Counted from the first letter of the stretch, positions 1 through 9,570 are shown. The stretch is DNA of 64,000 nt from Candidatus Mediterraneibacter pullistercoris (GCA_019116885.1 DXAU01000030.1:141193-205192); one strand, 5' to 3'. Translations and numbers: made by a program. Notes: a model not told the origin generated them from the letters alone.

Positions 1-364
1 TCCTGTCAAAGGCTCCGTCCCGGAATACATAGGAAGTGACGATCACATGACTTGCTCCTTCTTCCAGATATGCGGCCGCATTTTCCGCTGTAATGCCGCC
101 GCCGATCTGCATGCCGCCGGGATACGCCCTGAGCGCGTCAAGAGCCTGGCGTCTTGTCTCCCCGTAAAATTTAGAATCCCTGTGATTCAGCATGATAATG
201 TGGCCGCCTTTGAGTCCGTCTTCCCTGTAGAGACCGGCATAGAAGTCCGCCTCTTTCTTTGAGGCAAAATTCGTCTGCGCACTGTCTCCTTCATCCCTCA
301 GGCTTGCCCCAACGATCTGTTTTACCTGTCCGTTATGTATGTCTATGCATGGTCTGAATCTCAT
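1..364 (-). CDS. hisA: Eukaryotic-type HisA isomerase, 5' part (partial)
   Basis: The gene runs off the left edge and is absent from the ORF track because it has no stop in the window. Read on the minus strand from the ATG at 364 it begins [19 protein letters not shown] and continues through [11 protein letters not shown] and [20 protein letters not shown]. This is the pattern of the HIS6/eukaryotic branch of phosphoribosylformimino-AICAR ribotide isomerase (histidine biosynthesis, TIM barrel), not of the usual bacterial HisA. About 121 codons are present, roughly half of the usual 250-260. A GGGAGA ribosome binding site lies 6-8 nt before the start. The gene follows the small lipoprotein gene, with a hairpin between them. 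The family assignment is fairly firm; activity cannot be judged from half a barrel. Confidence 0.85.
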   Translation of the reverse strand, partial: MRFRPCIDIHNGQVKQIVGASLRDEGDSAQTNFASKKEADFYAGLYREDGLKGGHIIMLNHRDSKFYGETRRQALDALRAYPGGMQIGGGITAENAAAYLEEGASHVIVTSYVFRDGAFDR

Positions 365-392
365 ACTCTTATCTCCCGTCTCATCACTACAA

Positions 393-427
393 CTGCCGCA
401 GCACGGGGGAATCCCACGCTGCGGCAG
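393..427 (-). terminator. Hairpin between lipoprotein gene and hisA
   Basis: A perfect 10-bp stem (CTGCCGCAGC with GCTGCGGCAG) encloses a loop that itself contains a GGG/CCC pair. It starts 20 nt after the lipoprotein stop codon and ends about 29 nt before hisA. On the minus strand it is followed by TTGTAGTG rather than a run of T, so it is a weak intrinsic terminator at best. It could instead be a partial terminator or an mRNA-stability hairpin. Confidence 0.4.
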
Positions 428-446
428 CCGCTGTATTTTGTTGGAG

Positions 447-824
447 TTATTTCTGTGTGTTCCTGTTTGTCCCGTTATCTTCTGTCATCTCATCTGCAGC
501 CTGATCTATTCCGTCCGTCACATCGTCCGTAACTTTATCCACACCGTCTGTCACATCATTCACAGCGTCGTCCAGGATACCGTCCCCTTCTGTCGCGTCA
601 TTCATAGTCCGGTCATCTGTGCCTGATGTACTGGTGTTATTCCCGTTATTGTTATTCCCATTATTGTCATTCCCATTGTTGTCCGACGACGAGTTGTTGT
701 CCGCATTGTCTGTTGTTGACTGGTCTGCGCCATTGTCGGCGTTATTTTTGCTCCCGCATGCCGTTGTTCCGAAAAGGACGGACACGCACATCAGAAGCAG
801 AAGAAGTTTTTTCATTCTTTTCAT
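447..824 (-). CDS. Small Asn/Asp-rich lipoprotein
   Basis: This 125-residue protein has a lysine-start signal peptide ([18 protein letters not shown]) ending in a lipobox-like TTAC. Cysteine 23 would be the lipidated residue. The rest is low complexity: an Asn/Asp/Ser-rich stretch with repeated DNNGN units, then an acidic segment with spaced DAV/DGV/DGI units that looks amphipathic. No catalytic motif is visible. It is probably exported and anchored to the outer face of the membrane; its function is unknown. A GGGAGA ribosome binding site precedes the ATG. It lies 87 bp downstream of the sigma factor gene and may or may not be co-transcribed with it. Confidence 0.75.
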   Translation of the reverse strand: MKRMKKLLLLLMCVSVLFGTTACGSKNNADNGADQSTTDNADNNSSSDNNGNDNNGNNNNGNNTSTSGTDDRTMNDATEGDGILDDAVNDVTDGVDKVTDDVTDGIDQAADEMTEDNGTNRNTQK

Positions 825-911
825 AAGATAATCTCCCTTTCCATAAATATTATCGTACTTCTACTATCTGCACATTTTCATTATTTATGCATCAGGAGAA
901 TATTTTTTTAT

Positions 912-1745
912 TTATTTTGCGCTTCTTCGGAGTTTTTCCAGAGCCCGGGCCTCTATCTGTCTGACCCGCTCCCTTGTCACTCCGAGTTTCCCGCCGATCT
1001 CTTCAAGTGTGAGAGGTCTTTCCACTCCAAGCCCGTATCTCTGGCAGATCACTTCTCTCTCCCTGTCAGTGAGCTTCTGCAGGAGTTCCTGTACTTCTTC
1101 TTTCTCACCAAGAAGTTCCACAGCCTCTTCCGGAGTCGGCTCTGACCTGTCCTCCATCATATCTCCCAGGCTGTTTTCTCCGTCGTCTCCGACCGGAGTT
1201 TCCAGAGAGACCGGACTTTGCAGATAATTGATGATGTTTTTTACGTCTTCTTCTGATTTGTCCCCCAGTTTCTCCGCGATCTCTTTTGGAGTCGCATCCC
1301 GTCCCAGCATCTGCTGGAGCTCTAAGGCCGTTTTCTGTACACGCTTCATATTCTCCGCCACATGTACCGGGATGCGGATCTCCCTCGACTGCTGGTCGAT
1401 TGCCCGCTGCATGGCTTCTTTGATCCACCATGACGCATAAGTGGAGAAACGGTTTTCTTTCGTATAGTCATACTTCTCCACTGCGCGCATCAGCCCCATA
1501 TTTCCTTCCTGGATCAGATCCATAAGAGGCATGCCTCTCCCGGTATAATGTTTTGCAAGAGAGACGACCAGTCTCAGATTCCCCTCGGACAGCTTCTTTT
1601 TCGCAGCAGCGTCTCCTGATGCGCTCTGTCTTCCCAACTCTCTTTCTTCCTCTTCACTCAGGAGCGGGATCTGGCTGATCTCATTCAGATAGATCTGCAG
1701 CGGTCCTGACATCTGCTCCTCTGACTTTTGCTGTTCTTTTTCCAT
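912..1745 (-). CDS. Short RpoD-like sigma-70 factor
   Basis: A 277-residue sigma-70 family protein. Region 1.2 ([16 protein letters not shown]) is near the N-terminus, followed by regions 2.1-2.4 ([48 protein letters not shown]), region 3 and a region 4 helix-turn-helix ([21 protein letters not shown]). Region 1.1 and the long non-conserved insert of RpoD are missing. Region 2.4 and RIPVHV resemble the primary sigma factor, so it probably reads -10 boxes like those of RpoD (a group 2-like sigma). The ORF track starts at a GTG at 1757, but AAAGG abuts that codon; the ATG at 1745 has AGGTG nine bases upstream and is preferred. It lies 17 bp downstream of fbp and is probably co-transcribed. It is not sigE, sigF, sigG or sigK, which have different region 2.4 sequences. 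Confidence 0.9.
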   Translation of the reverse strand: MEKEQQKSEEQMSGPLQIYLNEISQIPLLSEEEERELGRQSASGDAAAKKKLSEGNLRLVVSLAKHYTGRGMPLMDLIQEGNMGLMRAVEKYDYTKENRFSTYASWWIKEAMQRAIDQQSREIRIPVHVAENMKRVQKTALELQQMLGRDATPKEIAEKLGDKSEEDVKNIINYLQSPVSLETPVGDDGENSLGDMMEDRSEPTPEEAVELLGEKEEVQELLQKLTDREREVICQRYGLGVERPLTLEEIGGKLGVTRERVRQIEARALEKLRRSAK

Positions 1746-1762
1746 GTCCAAATACACCTTTT

Positions 1763-3715
1763 CTATAGTTTTTCAGTAATCTCTCCATTTCTGTATGCTG
1801 CGAGGAGCCGTTCCAGATCTTTGATCTGCTCCTTGAGTTCCCGGCCTGTGTCCGTATCACCCACAAGAATCCGGTCATGCGCTCTCTGGACAACAGTAAG
1901 TTCAGAGTGGATATCATTTTCTTTCACGATCGCCGCTTCCGTGGATTCAAACGGTTCATGGGCGACGAGGAGAAGTCCGTACGAGTTGTAGATGAGCGTG
2001 TATCCCGCGATCCCAGTCTCTTTCTGATATGCCCGGGAGAATCCTCCATCGATGACCATAACCTTGCCGCCGCATTTGACCGGGCTCTCTCCGTCTTTTC
2101 TCTTAACCGGCACATGGCCGTTCACGATATGGCCGTAAGATGGATCAAGTCCGAATTCCCTCATGATATCATCGATCACTCTCTCGTTTTCTATGTAAGA
2201 ATAATACGGGTTCTTCTTCTCTATATGCGTCTCTTTCTCCGCAATAAAATAACGCTCAAAGGTGGCCATTCTGTTCTTCCCGAACAGCGGAGAATCCGGA
2301 TGGAGCCAGATATACCACATGATATCCCTGCCGTCCTCCCTCTCTTTGTCATCAAGTGCGAAAAAGCCTTTTCTCACATAGGTGTCCAGTGTATCATAAA
2401 GCTCTCTTCCGCGATATGTCCTGCCGTAGATCTCCGTCTCTTTGAGTCTTCCATCCTCGTCCAGCGGCACGCATCCGTGATAGAGAAGATTGTCGTTGTG
2501 CACCTTATAGAGACTGCCTTTTGCGAGCAGGAAACGCATGTGGCGCTGGAGTTTCTCACAGTTGATAAACGCTTTCTCCAGACGTTCCATGATCTCCTCT
2601 TCCTCATCTGTCAGAGCATATGGATCTTTGGGGTCTATCGTTGGGAAGTTCGTATCCAGGAGCCTGTATTCCCTGCCATCCAGCAGGATCGTTCCCTTTT
2701 CATAGTCGATTCTGTGCAGGAGCGCTCTGTTCTCAAGGTGGAAGCTCTTCTGTCTCTCTATGATCTGTCCCTCTGCTTTGAACTGTATGATTGAGATCGC
2801 CTTGTGGATGCGGAGGTTCATCTGCATCTCTTCCGATTCCGGATAGCCTGCTGCCTTGAGTTTAAAGCAGGTACACGGATCATCTCTGTACACCTTAAGC
2901 GCAAATGTGGCCAGGGGGAGCAGGTTGATGCCGTATCCCTCTTCCAGAATGTCAAGGTTGCCATAACGGGCACAGATACGGATCGCATTGGCGATGCATC
3001 CCCTCTGCCCGGCAGCCGCTCCCATCCAGAGGACATCATGGTTTCCCCACTGGATATCCAGTGAATGGCAGGTCATCAGCTTGTCCATGATGATATGCGG
3101 TCCCGGTCCCCTGTCATAGATATCTCCCACAATATGAAGATGATCCACGACAAGTCTCTGGATCAACTCTGAAATCGCAACGATGAAGTCTTCTGCCCTG
3201 CCGATTCTTATGATTGTTGAAATGATCTCATTATAATAGGACTCTTTGTCGCTGACTTCCGCCTTTTCTGTGATAAGTTCTTCTATCACATAGGCAAAAT
3301 CTTTCGGGAGCGCCTTTCTCACTTTCGACCGGGTGTACTTGCTCGCCGCCCTCTTGCTTACTTCTATCAGCAGATACAGATGGACACGGTACCAGTCTTC
3401 CATATTTGTTTCCGTCTTTTTGATCATATCGGTCCGCTGCTTCGGATAGTAGATCAGTGTGGCCAGCGATTTCTTGTCACGAATACTCATCGTATTGCCG
3501 AACACATCATCGATCTTTCGGCGCACAGAGCCGGAGCCGTTTTTTAGCACATGTGAAAATGCCTCGTACTCTCCGTGCACATCTGTCAGAAAATGCTCCG
3601 TCCCTTTCGGCAGGTTCAGAATTGACTGAAGGTTGATGATCTCCGTGGATGCTGCCGCAATTGTCGGATACAGATCCGACAGACGCTCCAGATACCTGGT
3701 CTCAAGATTTTTCAT
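1763..3715 (-). CDS. fbp: Fructose-1,6-bisphosphatase, class III
   Basis: A 650-residue protein matching the Firmicutes class III fructose-bisphosphatase in length and sequence: [31 protein letters not shown] near the N-terminus, then metallophosphatase motifs [18 protein letters not shown] (about residues 190-207) and [15 protein letters not shown] (about 222-237). It hydrolyses fructose-1,6-bisphosphate to fructose-6-phosphate in gluconeogenesis and is Mn-dependent in known members. GGGAGG precedes the ATG. The sigma factor gene follows 17 bp downstream. The 305-codon plus-strand ORF across its C-terminal half is an antisense shadow. Confidence 0.97.
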   Translation of the reverse strand: MKNLETRYLERLSDLYPTIAAASTEIINLQSILNLPKGTEHFLTDVHGEYEAFSHVLKNGSGSVRRKIDDVFGNTMSIRDKKSLATLIYYPKQRTDMIKKTETNMEDWYRVHLYLLIEVSKRAASKYTRSKVRKALPKDFAYVIEELITEKAEVSDKESYYNEIISTIIRIGRAEDFIVAISELIQRLVVDHLHIVGDIYDRGPGPHIIMDKLMTCHSLDIQWGNHDVLWMGAAAGQRGCIANAIRICARYGNLDILEEGYGINLLPLATFALKVYRDDPCTCFKLKAAGYPESEEMQMNLRIHKAISIIQFKAEGQIIERQKSFHLENRALLHRIDYEKGTILLDGREYRLLDTNFPTIDPKDPYALTDEEEEIMERLEKAFINCEKLQRHMRFLLAKGSLYKVHNDNLLYHGCVPLDEDGRLKETEIYGRTYRGRELYDTLDTYVRKGFFALDDKEREDGRDIMWYIWLHPDSPLFGKNRMATFERYFIAEKETHIEKKNPYYSYIENERVIDDIMREFGLDPSYGHIVNGHVPVKRKDGESPVKCGGKVMVIDGGFSRAYQKETGIAGYTLIYNSYGLLLVAHEPFESTEAAIVKENDIHSELTVVQRAHDRILVGDTDTGRELKEQIKDLERLLAAYRNGEITEKL

Positions 3716-3757
3716 TTCTTCCTCCCAAAATCAGACCTGAATCATGGTTCTTCCGTC

Positions 3758-4516
3758 TCACACCCCGACAACATCCCCCATATCGTACATGCCTGCTGCC
3801 TTTCCTGCGAGGAATTTGCCTGCCTCGACAGCGCCTTTTGCAAATACGCTCCTCGAGTATGCTGTGTGGGTGAATTCAATGACTTCATCGGTTCCGGCGA
3901 ATATCACCTCGTGATTTCCCACGATCGTTCCGCCGCGGACAGCCGAGAGTCCGATCTCTTTTTTATCCCTCTTCTGGCGCACCTGGCTTCTGTCATATAC
4001 ATAGTGATACTCTCCGCCCAGCGCGTCATTGACGGAATCCGCGAGTGCAAGCGCCGTGCCGCTGGGCGCATCCAGCTTCTGATTGTGATGGCGCTCCACA
4101 ATCTCAATGTCGTATCCAGCAGGTGCGAGCACCTTTGCCGCATTTTGCAGGAGTTTCAGGAGCAGATTGATGCCAAGCGACATATTCGCAGATTTCAGGA
4201 CTGCGATCTTTTTTGAAGCCTGTTCTACTTTCTGAAGCTGACCTTCATCGAGCCCTGTCGTACACAGGACGAGCGGGAGCTTTTTCTCCACGCAGTAGTC
4301 CAGAAGTCTGTCGACTGCTTTTGCCGTGGAAAAGTCTATCACAACATCCACATCCACGTCGCATTTTCCGATGGAATCAAACACCGGATATTCATTCGGT
4401 ACATCTGTGTAAGCGTCCACGCCGGCAGCGATCGCGGCGTTCTCATCACCTTTTACGATCTCGGTAATCATTCTTCCCATTTTGCCGTTGCATCCATGCA
4501 TCAAAAATTTTATCAT
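3758..4516 (-). CDS. dapB: 4-hydroxy-tetrahydrodipicolinate reductase
   Basis: A 252-residue DapB, making tetrahydrodipicolinate for lysine, meso-diaminopimelate and spore dipicolinate. The N-terminal dinucleotide fold starts MIKFLMHGCNGKMGRMI; the C-terminal half has the catalytic signature EIVERHHNQKLDAPSGTAL (about residues 140-158) with the active-site histidines and lysine. The length is normal for the family. AGGAGGACAAGACA precedes the ATG. It stands alone between fbp and the SSB-like gene, without dapA beside it. Confidence 0.96.
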   Translation of the reverse strand: MIKFLMHGCNGKMGRMITEIVKGDENAAIAAGVDAYTDVPNEYPVFDSIGKCDVDVDVVIDFSTAKAVDRLLDYCVEKKLPLVLCTTGLDEGQLQKVEQASKKIAVLKSANMSLGINLLLKLLQNAAKVLAPAGYDIEIVERHHNQKLDAPSGTALALADSVNDALGGEYHYVYDRSQVRQKRDKKEIGLSAVRGGTIVGNHEVIFAGTDEVIEFTHTAYSRSVFAKGAVEAGKFLAGKAAGMYDMGDVVGV

Positions 4517-4594
4517 TGTCTTGTCCTCCTGTAGTCCTCATTCTATACTGACACTAAAATCCCGCGTCACACGGCGATCCTGTCTGCTGTCAAA

Positions 4595-4645
4595 TATAAA
4601 TAAGGATATCATATCTGAGAGTCAACCTCAATATATGATATCCTT
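4595..4645 (-). terminator. Terminator after the SSB-like gene
   Basis: A perfect 13-bp inverted repeat (AAGGATATCATAT with ATATGATATCCTT, at 4602-4614 and 4633-4645) lies just after the SSB-like gene. On the minus strand it is followed by ATTTATATTTG, giving a U-rich tail. It separates that gene from dapB. Confidence 0.6.
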
Positions 4646-4659
4646 TTAACAATCACACA

Positions 4660-5289
4660 TTACTCTTCTATACATTCCAGCTTGCTGACGGAAACTTCAT
4701 ATGCTGTCCGTGTCTGCGTCTCTGTCTCTGAGAGTTTCTTCACGTATTCACGGCTCTGGATACGCCCCAGTATTCTCACATGTTCGCCCACTTCAAATCC
4801 GGATGCATATCTGGCGTTTCTGCCCCAGCAGATACACGGTATATAATCTGATTTTCCATACGGACGGTTGACTGCAAGCAGAAGATCTGCTATCTCACGC
4901 CCCAGGGGGGTCTTCCGGTACACCGGACGTTTGCACATATAGCCCTCAAGCAGAATGTGATTGGTCCTTGCCCCGTCCGGCTCTTCTTCCACAAACTCGA
5001 TCTCCCGCGCGAACACGGACAGGACGAGCCGGTTCCTCTGTTCCTCATGGCGGTTGTACGAGCGGAACTGTCCCGTTACCATGATGCACCGGTTCCTGTA
5101 ATCCTCCGTAACATCGATCAGCCGCTCCGACACCATGACCGGAATCCTGTCATTTGAACTGCTCAGTCTCCTGACAAGAATATCTACCATATAGAATCCT
5201 TCTCCAAACACCTCGTGGCTGTATGTAAACTCCGACACCACGGTTCCTATGACTGTTACCTGATTGTTCTCAATGATCTTATCTGACAT
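4660..5289 (-). CDS. SSB-like protein with two OB-fold halves
   Basis: A 209-residue protein that appears to hold two single-strand-binding OB folds. The first half (about 8-105) has NQVTVIGTVVSEFTYSH, an FYMVDILVRRLS strand and CIMVTGQFRSYNRH. The second half (about 110-205) has NHILLEGYMCKRPVYRKTPLGREIADLLLAVNR, which is the typical SSB N-terminal pattern, then YIPCICWGRNA and VRILGRIQSREY. There is no acidic DDDIPF-type tail, so it is unlikely to be the main replicative SSB. It is known in clostridia as a conserved SSB-related protein; its precise role is unknown to me. It is transcribed divergently from typA. Confidence 0.75.
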   Translation of the reverse strand: MSDKIIENNQVTVIGTVVSEFTYSHEVFGEGFYMVDILVRRLSSSNDRIPVMVSERLIDVTEDYRNRCIMVTGQFRSYNRHEEQRNRLVLSVFAREIEFVEEEPDGARTNHILLEGYMCKRPVYRKTPLGREIADLLLAVNRPYGKSDYIPCICWGRNARYASGFEVGEHVRILGRIQSREYVKKLSETETQTRTAYEVSVSKLECIEE

Positions 5290-5425
5290 AATCTGTAGTT
5301 CTCCCTTCCTCTTCCTGGTATTTTAGAGTCACTACTAAATGTATGATTCTTTTCACCGCTTTAGAACCAGTCTGTCCAGAAATCGTTCGACATATTTCCA
5401 CTGTTTTTGAACACATATTTATATA

Positions 5426-5453
5426 TTGTAAAATGCAGATTATATGATAGAAT
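5426..5453 (+). promoter_or_regulatory. Candidate promoter for typA
   Basis: TTGTAA and TAGAAT are separated by 16 bp, about 55 bp upstream of the typA ATG, in the AT-rich gap between the divergent SSB-like gene and typA. Called by eye from a sigma-A-type consensus. Confidence 0.45.
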
Positions 5454-5508
5454 AAGGAAGTTACAGTTGTGTAATGATATATCAATATAAGGAAAGAGTG
5501 CAGTTATT

Positions 5509-7335
5509 ATGAATACAAAACGTGAAGATGTAAGAAATATCGCCATCATAGCCCACGTCGATCACGGCAAGACGACACTGGTCGACGAGCTGTTAAAACA
5601 AAGCGGCGTTTTCCGGGAGAATCAGGAAGTAGCGGAACGCGTCATGGATTCCAACGACATTGAGCGGGAACGGGGCATCACGATCCTCTCAAAAAACACT
5701 GCCGTACACTACAACGGCGTGAAGATCAATATCATCGATACCCCGGGCCATGCTGATTTCGGCGGCGAAGTGGAGCGTGTGCTCAAGATGGTGAACGGCG
5801 TCATCCTTGTCGTGGACGCCTTTGAAGGAGCTATGCCCCAGACAAAATTCGTACTCAGGAAAGCGCTGGAATTAGATCTTCCGGTAATCGTATGCATCAA
5901 CAAGATCGACCGGCCGGAAGCGCGTCCGGACGATGTAATCGATGAAGTACTGGAACTCTTCATCGATCTTGGCGCATCCGACGACCAGCTTGAATGTCCG
6001 TTCGTCTACGCGTCAGCAAAAGCCGGTGTGGCAGTACTGGACCTCTCCGACGAAGAGCGGGATATGAAACCTCTCTTCGAGACGATTCTCAGCTATATTC
6101 CTGCTCCCGAGGGCGATCCCGACGCGCCTACACAGGTCCTTATCAGCACCATCGACTACAACGAATACGTAGGCCGGATCGGCATTGGCAAAGTCGACAA
6201 CGGCACAATCGCAGTCAATCAGGAGATGGTCCTTGTGAACCACCATGACCCGGACAAGCAGGAAAAAGTAAAGATCAGCCGTCTCTATGAATTCGACGGT
6301 CTGGACAAAGTGGAGGTCAAAGAGGCTTCCATCGGCTCTATCGTGGCGATATCCGGCATATCCGGCATATCTATCGGAGATACACTCTGCTCTCCGGAAA
6401 ACCCGGAGCCTCTCCCGTTCCAGAAGATCTCAGAGCCGACGATCGCCATGCAGTTTATTGTAAACGACAGTCCGTTCGCCGGTCAGGAAGGAAAATACGT
6501 AACTTCCCGCCACTTAAGGGACCGTCTTTTACGCGAGCTCAATACTGACGTCAGTCTGCGCGTCGAAGAAATGGATAATACTGACAGCTTCAAAGTATCC
6601 GGCCGCGGGGAACTCCATCTCTCCGTCCTGATCGAAAACATGCGCAGAGAGGGATACGAGTTTGCTGTGAGCAAAGCGGAAGTCCTGTATAAAACAGATG
6701 AAAACGGCCAGAAACTCGAACCCGTAGAAGCCGCCTTCATCGATGTCCCGGATGAGTTCACCGGAGTCGTAATCGAAAAACTCGGTCAGAGGAAAGGAGA
6801 ACTCCGTAATATGAGCGCTTCAAACGGCGGCTATACCCGTCTGGAATTCTCAATCCCCGCCAGAGGTCTGATCGGGTACCGGGGTGAATTTCTGACGGAC
6901 ACAAAAGGAAACGGGATACTGAATACCAGTTTTGACGGATATGTGCCATACAAGGGAGACATCCAGTACCGCAAGCAGGGCTCTCTGATTGCTTTTGAGA
7001 CCGGGGAGTCTGTCACTTACGGATTGTACAGCGCCCAGGAGCGTGGTACACTGTTCATAGGACCCGGAGAAAAAGTATATGCCGGCATGGTCATCGGTCA
7101 GAATGGAAAATCAGAAGACATCGAGCTCAACGTCTGCAAGACGAAACATCTGACCAACACGCGTTCCTCCGGCGCCGACGAAGCGCTCCGCCTTACGCCT
7201 CCCCGCATCTTAACTCTGGAACAGGCGCTTGACTTTATCGATACGGACGAACTGCTCGAAGTAACCCCGAAGTCTCTGCGCATCCGCAAGAAGATCCTCG
7301 ATTCAAGGATGCGCAGGCGCAGCAATATGAAATGA
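5509..7335 (+). CDS. typA: Ribosome-associated GTPase TypA/BipA
   Basis: A 608-residue translational GTPase. The G1 motif AHVDHGKTTLV is at about residue 15, the switch region contains ERERGITI, G3 is DTPGHADFGGEV and G4 is NKIDRPEARP. EF-G-like domains II, III and V follow, then the BipA-specific C-terminal domain (RIRKKILDSRMRRRSN near the end). The length is normal. TypA acts on the ribosome during stress, low temperature and large-subunit assembly. GGAAAG precedes the ATG. The PsiE-like gene follows 58 bp downstream with no terminator seen, so the two may be co-transcribed. Confidence 0.97.
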   Translation: MNTKREDVRNIAIIAHVDHGKTTLVDELLKQSGVFRENQEVAERVMDSNDIERERGITILSKNTAVHYNGVKINIIDTPGHADFGGEVERVLKMVNGVILVVDAFEGAMPQTKFVLRKALELDLPVIVCINKIDRPEARPDDVIDEVLELFIDLGASDDQLECPFVYASAKAGVAVLDLSDEERDMKPLFETILSYIPAPEGDPDAPTQVLISTIDYNEYVGRIGIGKVDNGTIAVNQEMVLVNHHDPDKQEKVKISRLYEFDGLDKVEVKEASIGSIVAISGISGISIGDTLCSPENPEPLPFQKISEPTIAMQFIVNDSPFAGQEGKYVTSRHLRDRLLRELNTDVSLRVEEMDNTDSFKVSGRGELHLSVLIENMRREGYEFAVSKAEVLYKTDENGQKLEPVEAAFIDVPDEFTGVVIEKLGQRKGELRNMSASNGGYTRLEFSIPARGLIGYRGEFLTDTKGNGILNTSFDGYVPYKGDIQYRKQGSLIAFETGESVTYGLYSAQERGTLFIGPGEKVYAGMVIGQNGKSEDIELNVCKTKHLTNTRSSGADEALRLTPPRILTLEQALDFIDTDELLEVTPKSLRIRKKILDSRMRRRSNMK

Positions 7336-7393
7336 TGCAGGACACAGCGCTCCCCAGGCATTGTTTCACACAAGCATACACAAGGAGAAATTT

Positions 7394-8008
7394 ATGGAGA
7401 AATATGCACGCTTTATCTTGAAACACCTGACGAAGATCATGGAGTTTGTCATCGCCGCACTTCTGGCCTGCGGTATCGTGATCATGATCGTCCAGCTCAT
7501 TTTTTCGATCGGAGAGCTGCCGGATCTGAATACTTACCCGAACTATGATGATCTGCTCACCTCGTGCTTTAATCTGATCATCGGGGTGGAGCTGATCCGT
7601 ATGCTGTATCTGCATACGCCGATCACAGTATTCGAGATCCTGCTGTTCGCCATCGCCCGCCAGGTCATCATCGGCCATTCTTCTCCTCTGAACAGTCTCA
7701 TCGGCGTTGTCGCCATTGCGATCTTGTTTGCTACGAGGAAATTTCTGTTCACTACTTTCGATGAGATTGAGAAGACCATCTTCCGCTCCTCTCAGAAGGT
7801 ATATCAGATCAACAAACTGTTCCATCTGGAGATCCCTTTTAATGACAGGAGCGATACCCTGCTGGACGTCCTCCTGCGCAAGATGAAGGAAGACGATACC
7901 GAACCCGGGATCGGGGCATGCGCGTATTTTACAGATCTTGCCCTCCGCATCGCCAAGATAAACAACGGAAAAATCACACGGATCGAGGTGATTCGTTCTA
8001 TACATTGA
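7394..8008 (+). CDS. PsiE-like integral membrane protein
   Basis: The first 130 or so residues hold about four hydrophobic segments (around 13-40, 58-75, 80-97, 102-118), arranged as in the phosphate-starvation-inducible PsiE family (FNLIIGVELIRMLYLHTPITVFEILLFAIARQVI). A soluble C-terminal part of about 75 residues follows. I chose the ATG at 7394 because AAGGAG lies at the right distance; the track start at 7361 is 11 codons upstream and lacks such a site. That gives 204 residues. Function is unknown beyond membrane location. It sits between typA and hpf, both linked to the ribosome and stress, which may be coincidence. Confidence 0.7.
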   Translation: MEKYARFILKHLTKIMEFVIAALLACGIVIMIVQLIFSIGELPDLNTYPNYDDLLTSCFNLIIGVELIRMLYLHTPITVFEILLFAIARQVIIGHSSPLNSLIGVVAIAILFATRKFLFTTFDEIEKTIFRSSQKVYQINKLFHLEIPFNDRSDTLLDVLLRKMKEDDTEPGIGACAYFTDLALRIAKINNGKITRIEVIRSIH

Positions 8009-8096
8009 CAGCGTTCCATGTTATAATATTTACATAATACATACACATATTTATCACATGTTTATGTAGAATATGAACAAAAAGGAGTTGAACCGT

Positions 8097-8654
8097 ATGA
8101 ATTTTATCATCAGTGGAAAAAACATCGAAGTAACACAAGGGCTCAGAGACGCAATTGAGCAGAAATTGGGGAAACTTGAGAGGTACTTCACTCCTGAAAC
8201 AGAAATCACCGTAACCCTGAGTGTAGAGAAGGAACGCCAGAAGATCGAAGTGACGATCCCCGTCAAAGGAAACATCATCCGTTCAGAGCAGACAAGCAGC
8301 GACATGTATGTATCCATCGATCTCGTGGAAGAGATCATTGAGCGCCAGCTCCGCAAATATAAAAACAAGCTGGTTGCAAAAAATCAGGGGCATCCCACCT
8401 CAGCGGTACCGACTGGCAGCATCCGGAAAGAGTTCATTGATTCTGAAGATGACTCTCCGGAAAACGACGAGATACGCATCGTACGCACAAAAAAATTCGG
8501 TATCAAACCTATGTATCCGGAAGACGCCTGCATCCAGATGGAACTTTTAGGCCATAGCTTCTTCGTCTTCTCCAATGCAGAGACAGAAGAAGTCAACGTA
8601 GTCTACAAAAGAAAAGACGGTTCTTTCGGACTGATCGAGCCTGAATTCTCATAA
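8097..8654 (+). CDS. hpf: Ribosome hibernation promoting factor, long form
   Basis: A 185-residue long HPF. The N-terminal domain binds the ribosome decoding region (MNFIISGKNIEVTQGLRDAI, KLERYFTPETEITVTLSVEK). A linker leads to a C-terminal dimerisation domain (KFGIKPMYPEDACIQMELLGHSFFVF) that joins two 70S particles into a 100S dimer in known long forms. The start at 8097 is set by AAGGAG nine bases upstream; the track's earlier ATG at 8073 lies before that site. A strong terminator follows the stop codon. Confidence 0.95.
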   Translation: MNFIISGKNIEVTQGLRDAIEQKLGKLERYFTPETEITVTLSVEKERQKIEVTIPVKGNIIRSEQTSSDMYVSIDLVEEIIERQLRKYKNKLVAKNQGHPTSAVPTGSIRKEFIDSEDDSPENDEIRIVRTKKFGIKPMYPEDACIQMELLGHSFFVFSNAETEEVNVVYKRKDGSFGLIEPEFS

Positions 8655-8666
8655 ACGGCACACAGC

Positions 8667-8706
8667 CAGGACGGACAGTGCATCGCCACTGCCCGTCCTG
8701 TTTTTT
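8667..8706 (+). terminator. Terminator after hpf
   Basis: A 14-bp inverted repeat (CAGGACGGACAGTG with CACTGCCCGTCCTG, one mismatch) is followed directly by TTTTTT, 12 bp after the hpf stop codon. It has the classic intrinsic terminator form and lies between the convergent hpf and yigZ genes. Confidence 0.92.
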
Positions 8707-8734
8707 GCAATATGCCTTTCGGCACTTATGGTTA

Positions 8735-9391
8735 TTATATTCTGACCGCTTCTGCCGGCTCCGTAAACCAGCACTCTTCTTTTTCTTCTATAAATGCCTG
8801 AGCGTTCGTTCCTTCCGTGATCTCTTTTTTTAAAAGCTCCAGATCTTTCTCTGGTACGATCACATGAATTTCCACCTTGTCGCTGTAAATGATATCTTCT
8901 GTGCGTACCCCCATCTGTGCTGTCAGATACTGGATTCTGCCCAGACCTGTGTAATCTGTGATGATATCCAGCCTGATTCCTCGTATTCTCGTAACAATTT
9001 CTGTATTTGAAAGTCCTTCAGCCACTGCGGCAGTATATGCCCGGACAAGGCCGCCGGTCCCAAGGAGGGTGCCGCCGAAATATCTTGTGACCACCGCCAG
9101 TACATTTGTAAGGTTTCTGCCCCTGAGCGCCTCCAGCATCGGTTTGCCTGCAGTCCCTGCGGGCTCGCCGTCATCACTCATTCTCTCAGACGGCGGTCCG
9201 CCGTCTGTACCGCCGATTATATACGCCCAGCAGTGATGCCTGGCGTCCCAGTATCTTTTTTTCACCTTTTCCAGAATGCCGGACACATCACCCTCTGTTG
9301 AAACAGGAAAAATATCAGCAATAAAACGGGATTTCTTCTCCACGATCTCCCCGCTTCCCTCACCGTTTACCGTATGATAACTCTCCACCAT
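8735..9391 (-). CDS. yigZ: YigZ/IMPACT family protein
   Basis: A 218-residue UPF0029/IMPACT family protein. The N-terminal domain contains EKKSRFIADIFPV and HHCWAYIIG, then the signature DDGEPAGTAGKPML (about residues 73-86) and VTRYFGGTLLGTGGLVRAYTAA. A C-terminal domain of about 75 residues has the DUF1949 pattern. The bacterial family's function is not settled; the eukaryotic relative IMPACT regulates Gcn2. AGGAGAGGAG precedes the ATG. It is convergent with hpf and divergent from the class A PBP. Confidence 0.92.
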   Translation of the reverse strand: MVESYHTVNGEGSGEIVEKKSRFIADIFPVSTEGDVSGILEKVKKRYWDARHHCWAYIIGGTDGGPPSERMSDDGEPAGTAGKPMLEALRGRNLTNVLAVVTRYFGGTLLGTGGLVRAYTAAVAEGLSNTEIVTRIRGIRLDIITDYTGLGRIQYLTAQMGVRTEDIIYSDKVEIHVIVPEKDLELLKKEITEGTNAQAFIEEKEECWFTEPAEAVRI

Positions 9392-9570
9392 CCACTATGC
9401 TCTCCTCTCCTGTCAGCATGATCTCAGGGTTTCCTGCCTGTACCTTCCCAGATGACTCTACTATATCAGATAGAACTGATGTGCACAAGAAAAACGGGAA
9501 TACTGTTTCAAAAGAATTTATGTAGAAAATATGAAGATTTCATTTTTATCTTTATTTAGAACACCATATT

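Noticed and set aside
1877-2794. 305-codon plus-strand ORF
   Set aside because: It lies antisense within fbp, which has clear family motifs over the same stretch; no ribosome site or family pattern.
7235-8005. 256-codon minus-strand ORF
   Set aside because: Antisense shadow of typA's end and the PsiE-like gene; the plus-strand membrane protein has a good ribosome site and coherent hydrophobic segments.
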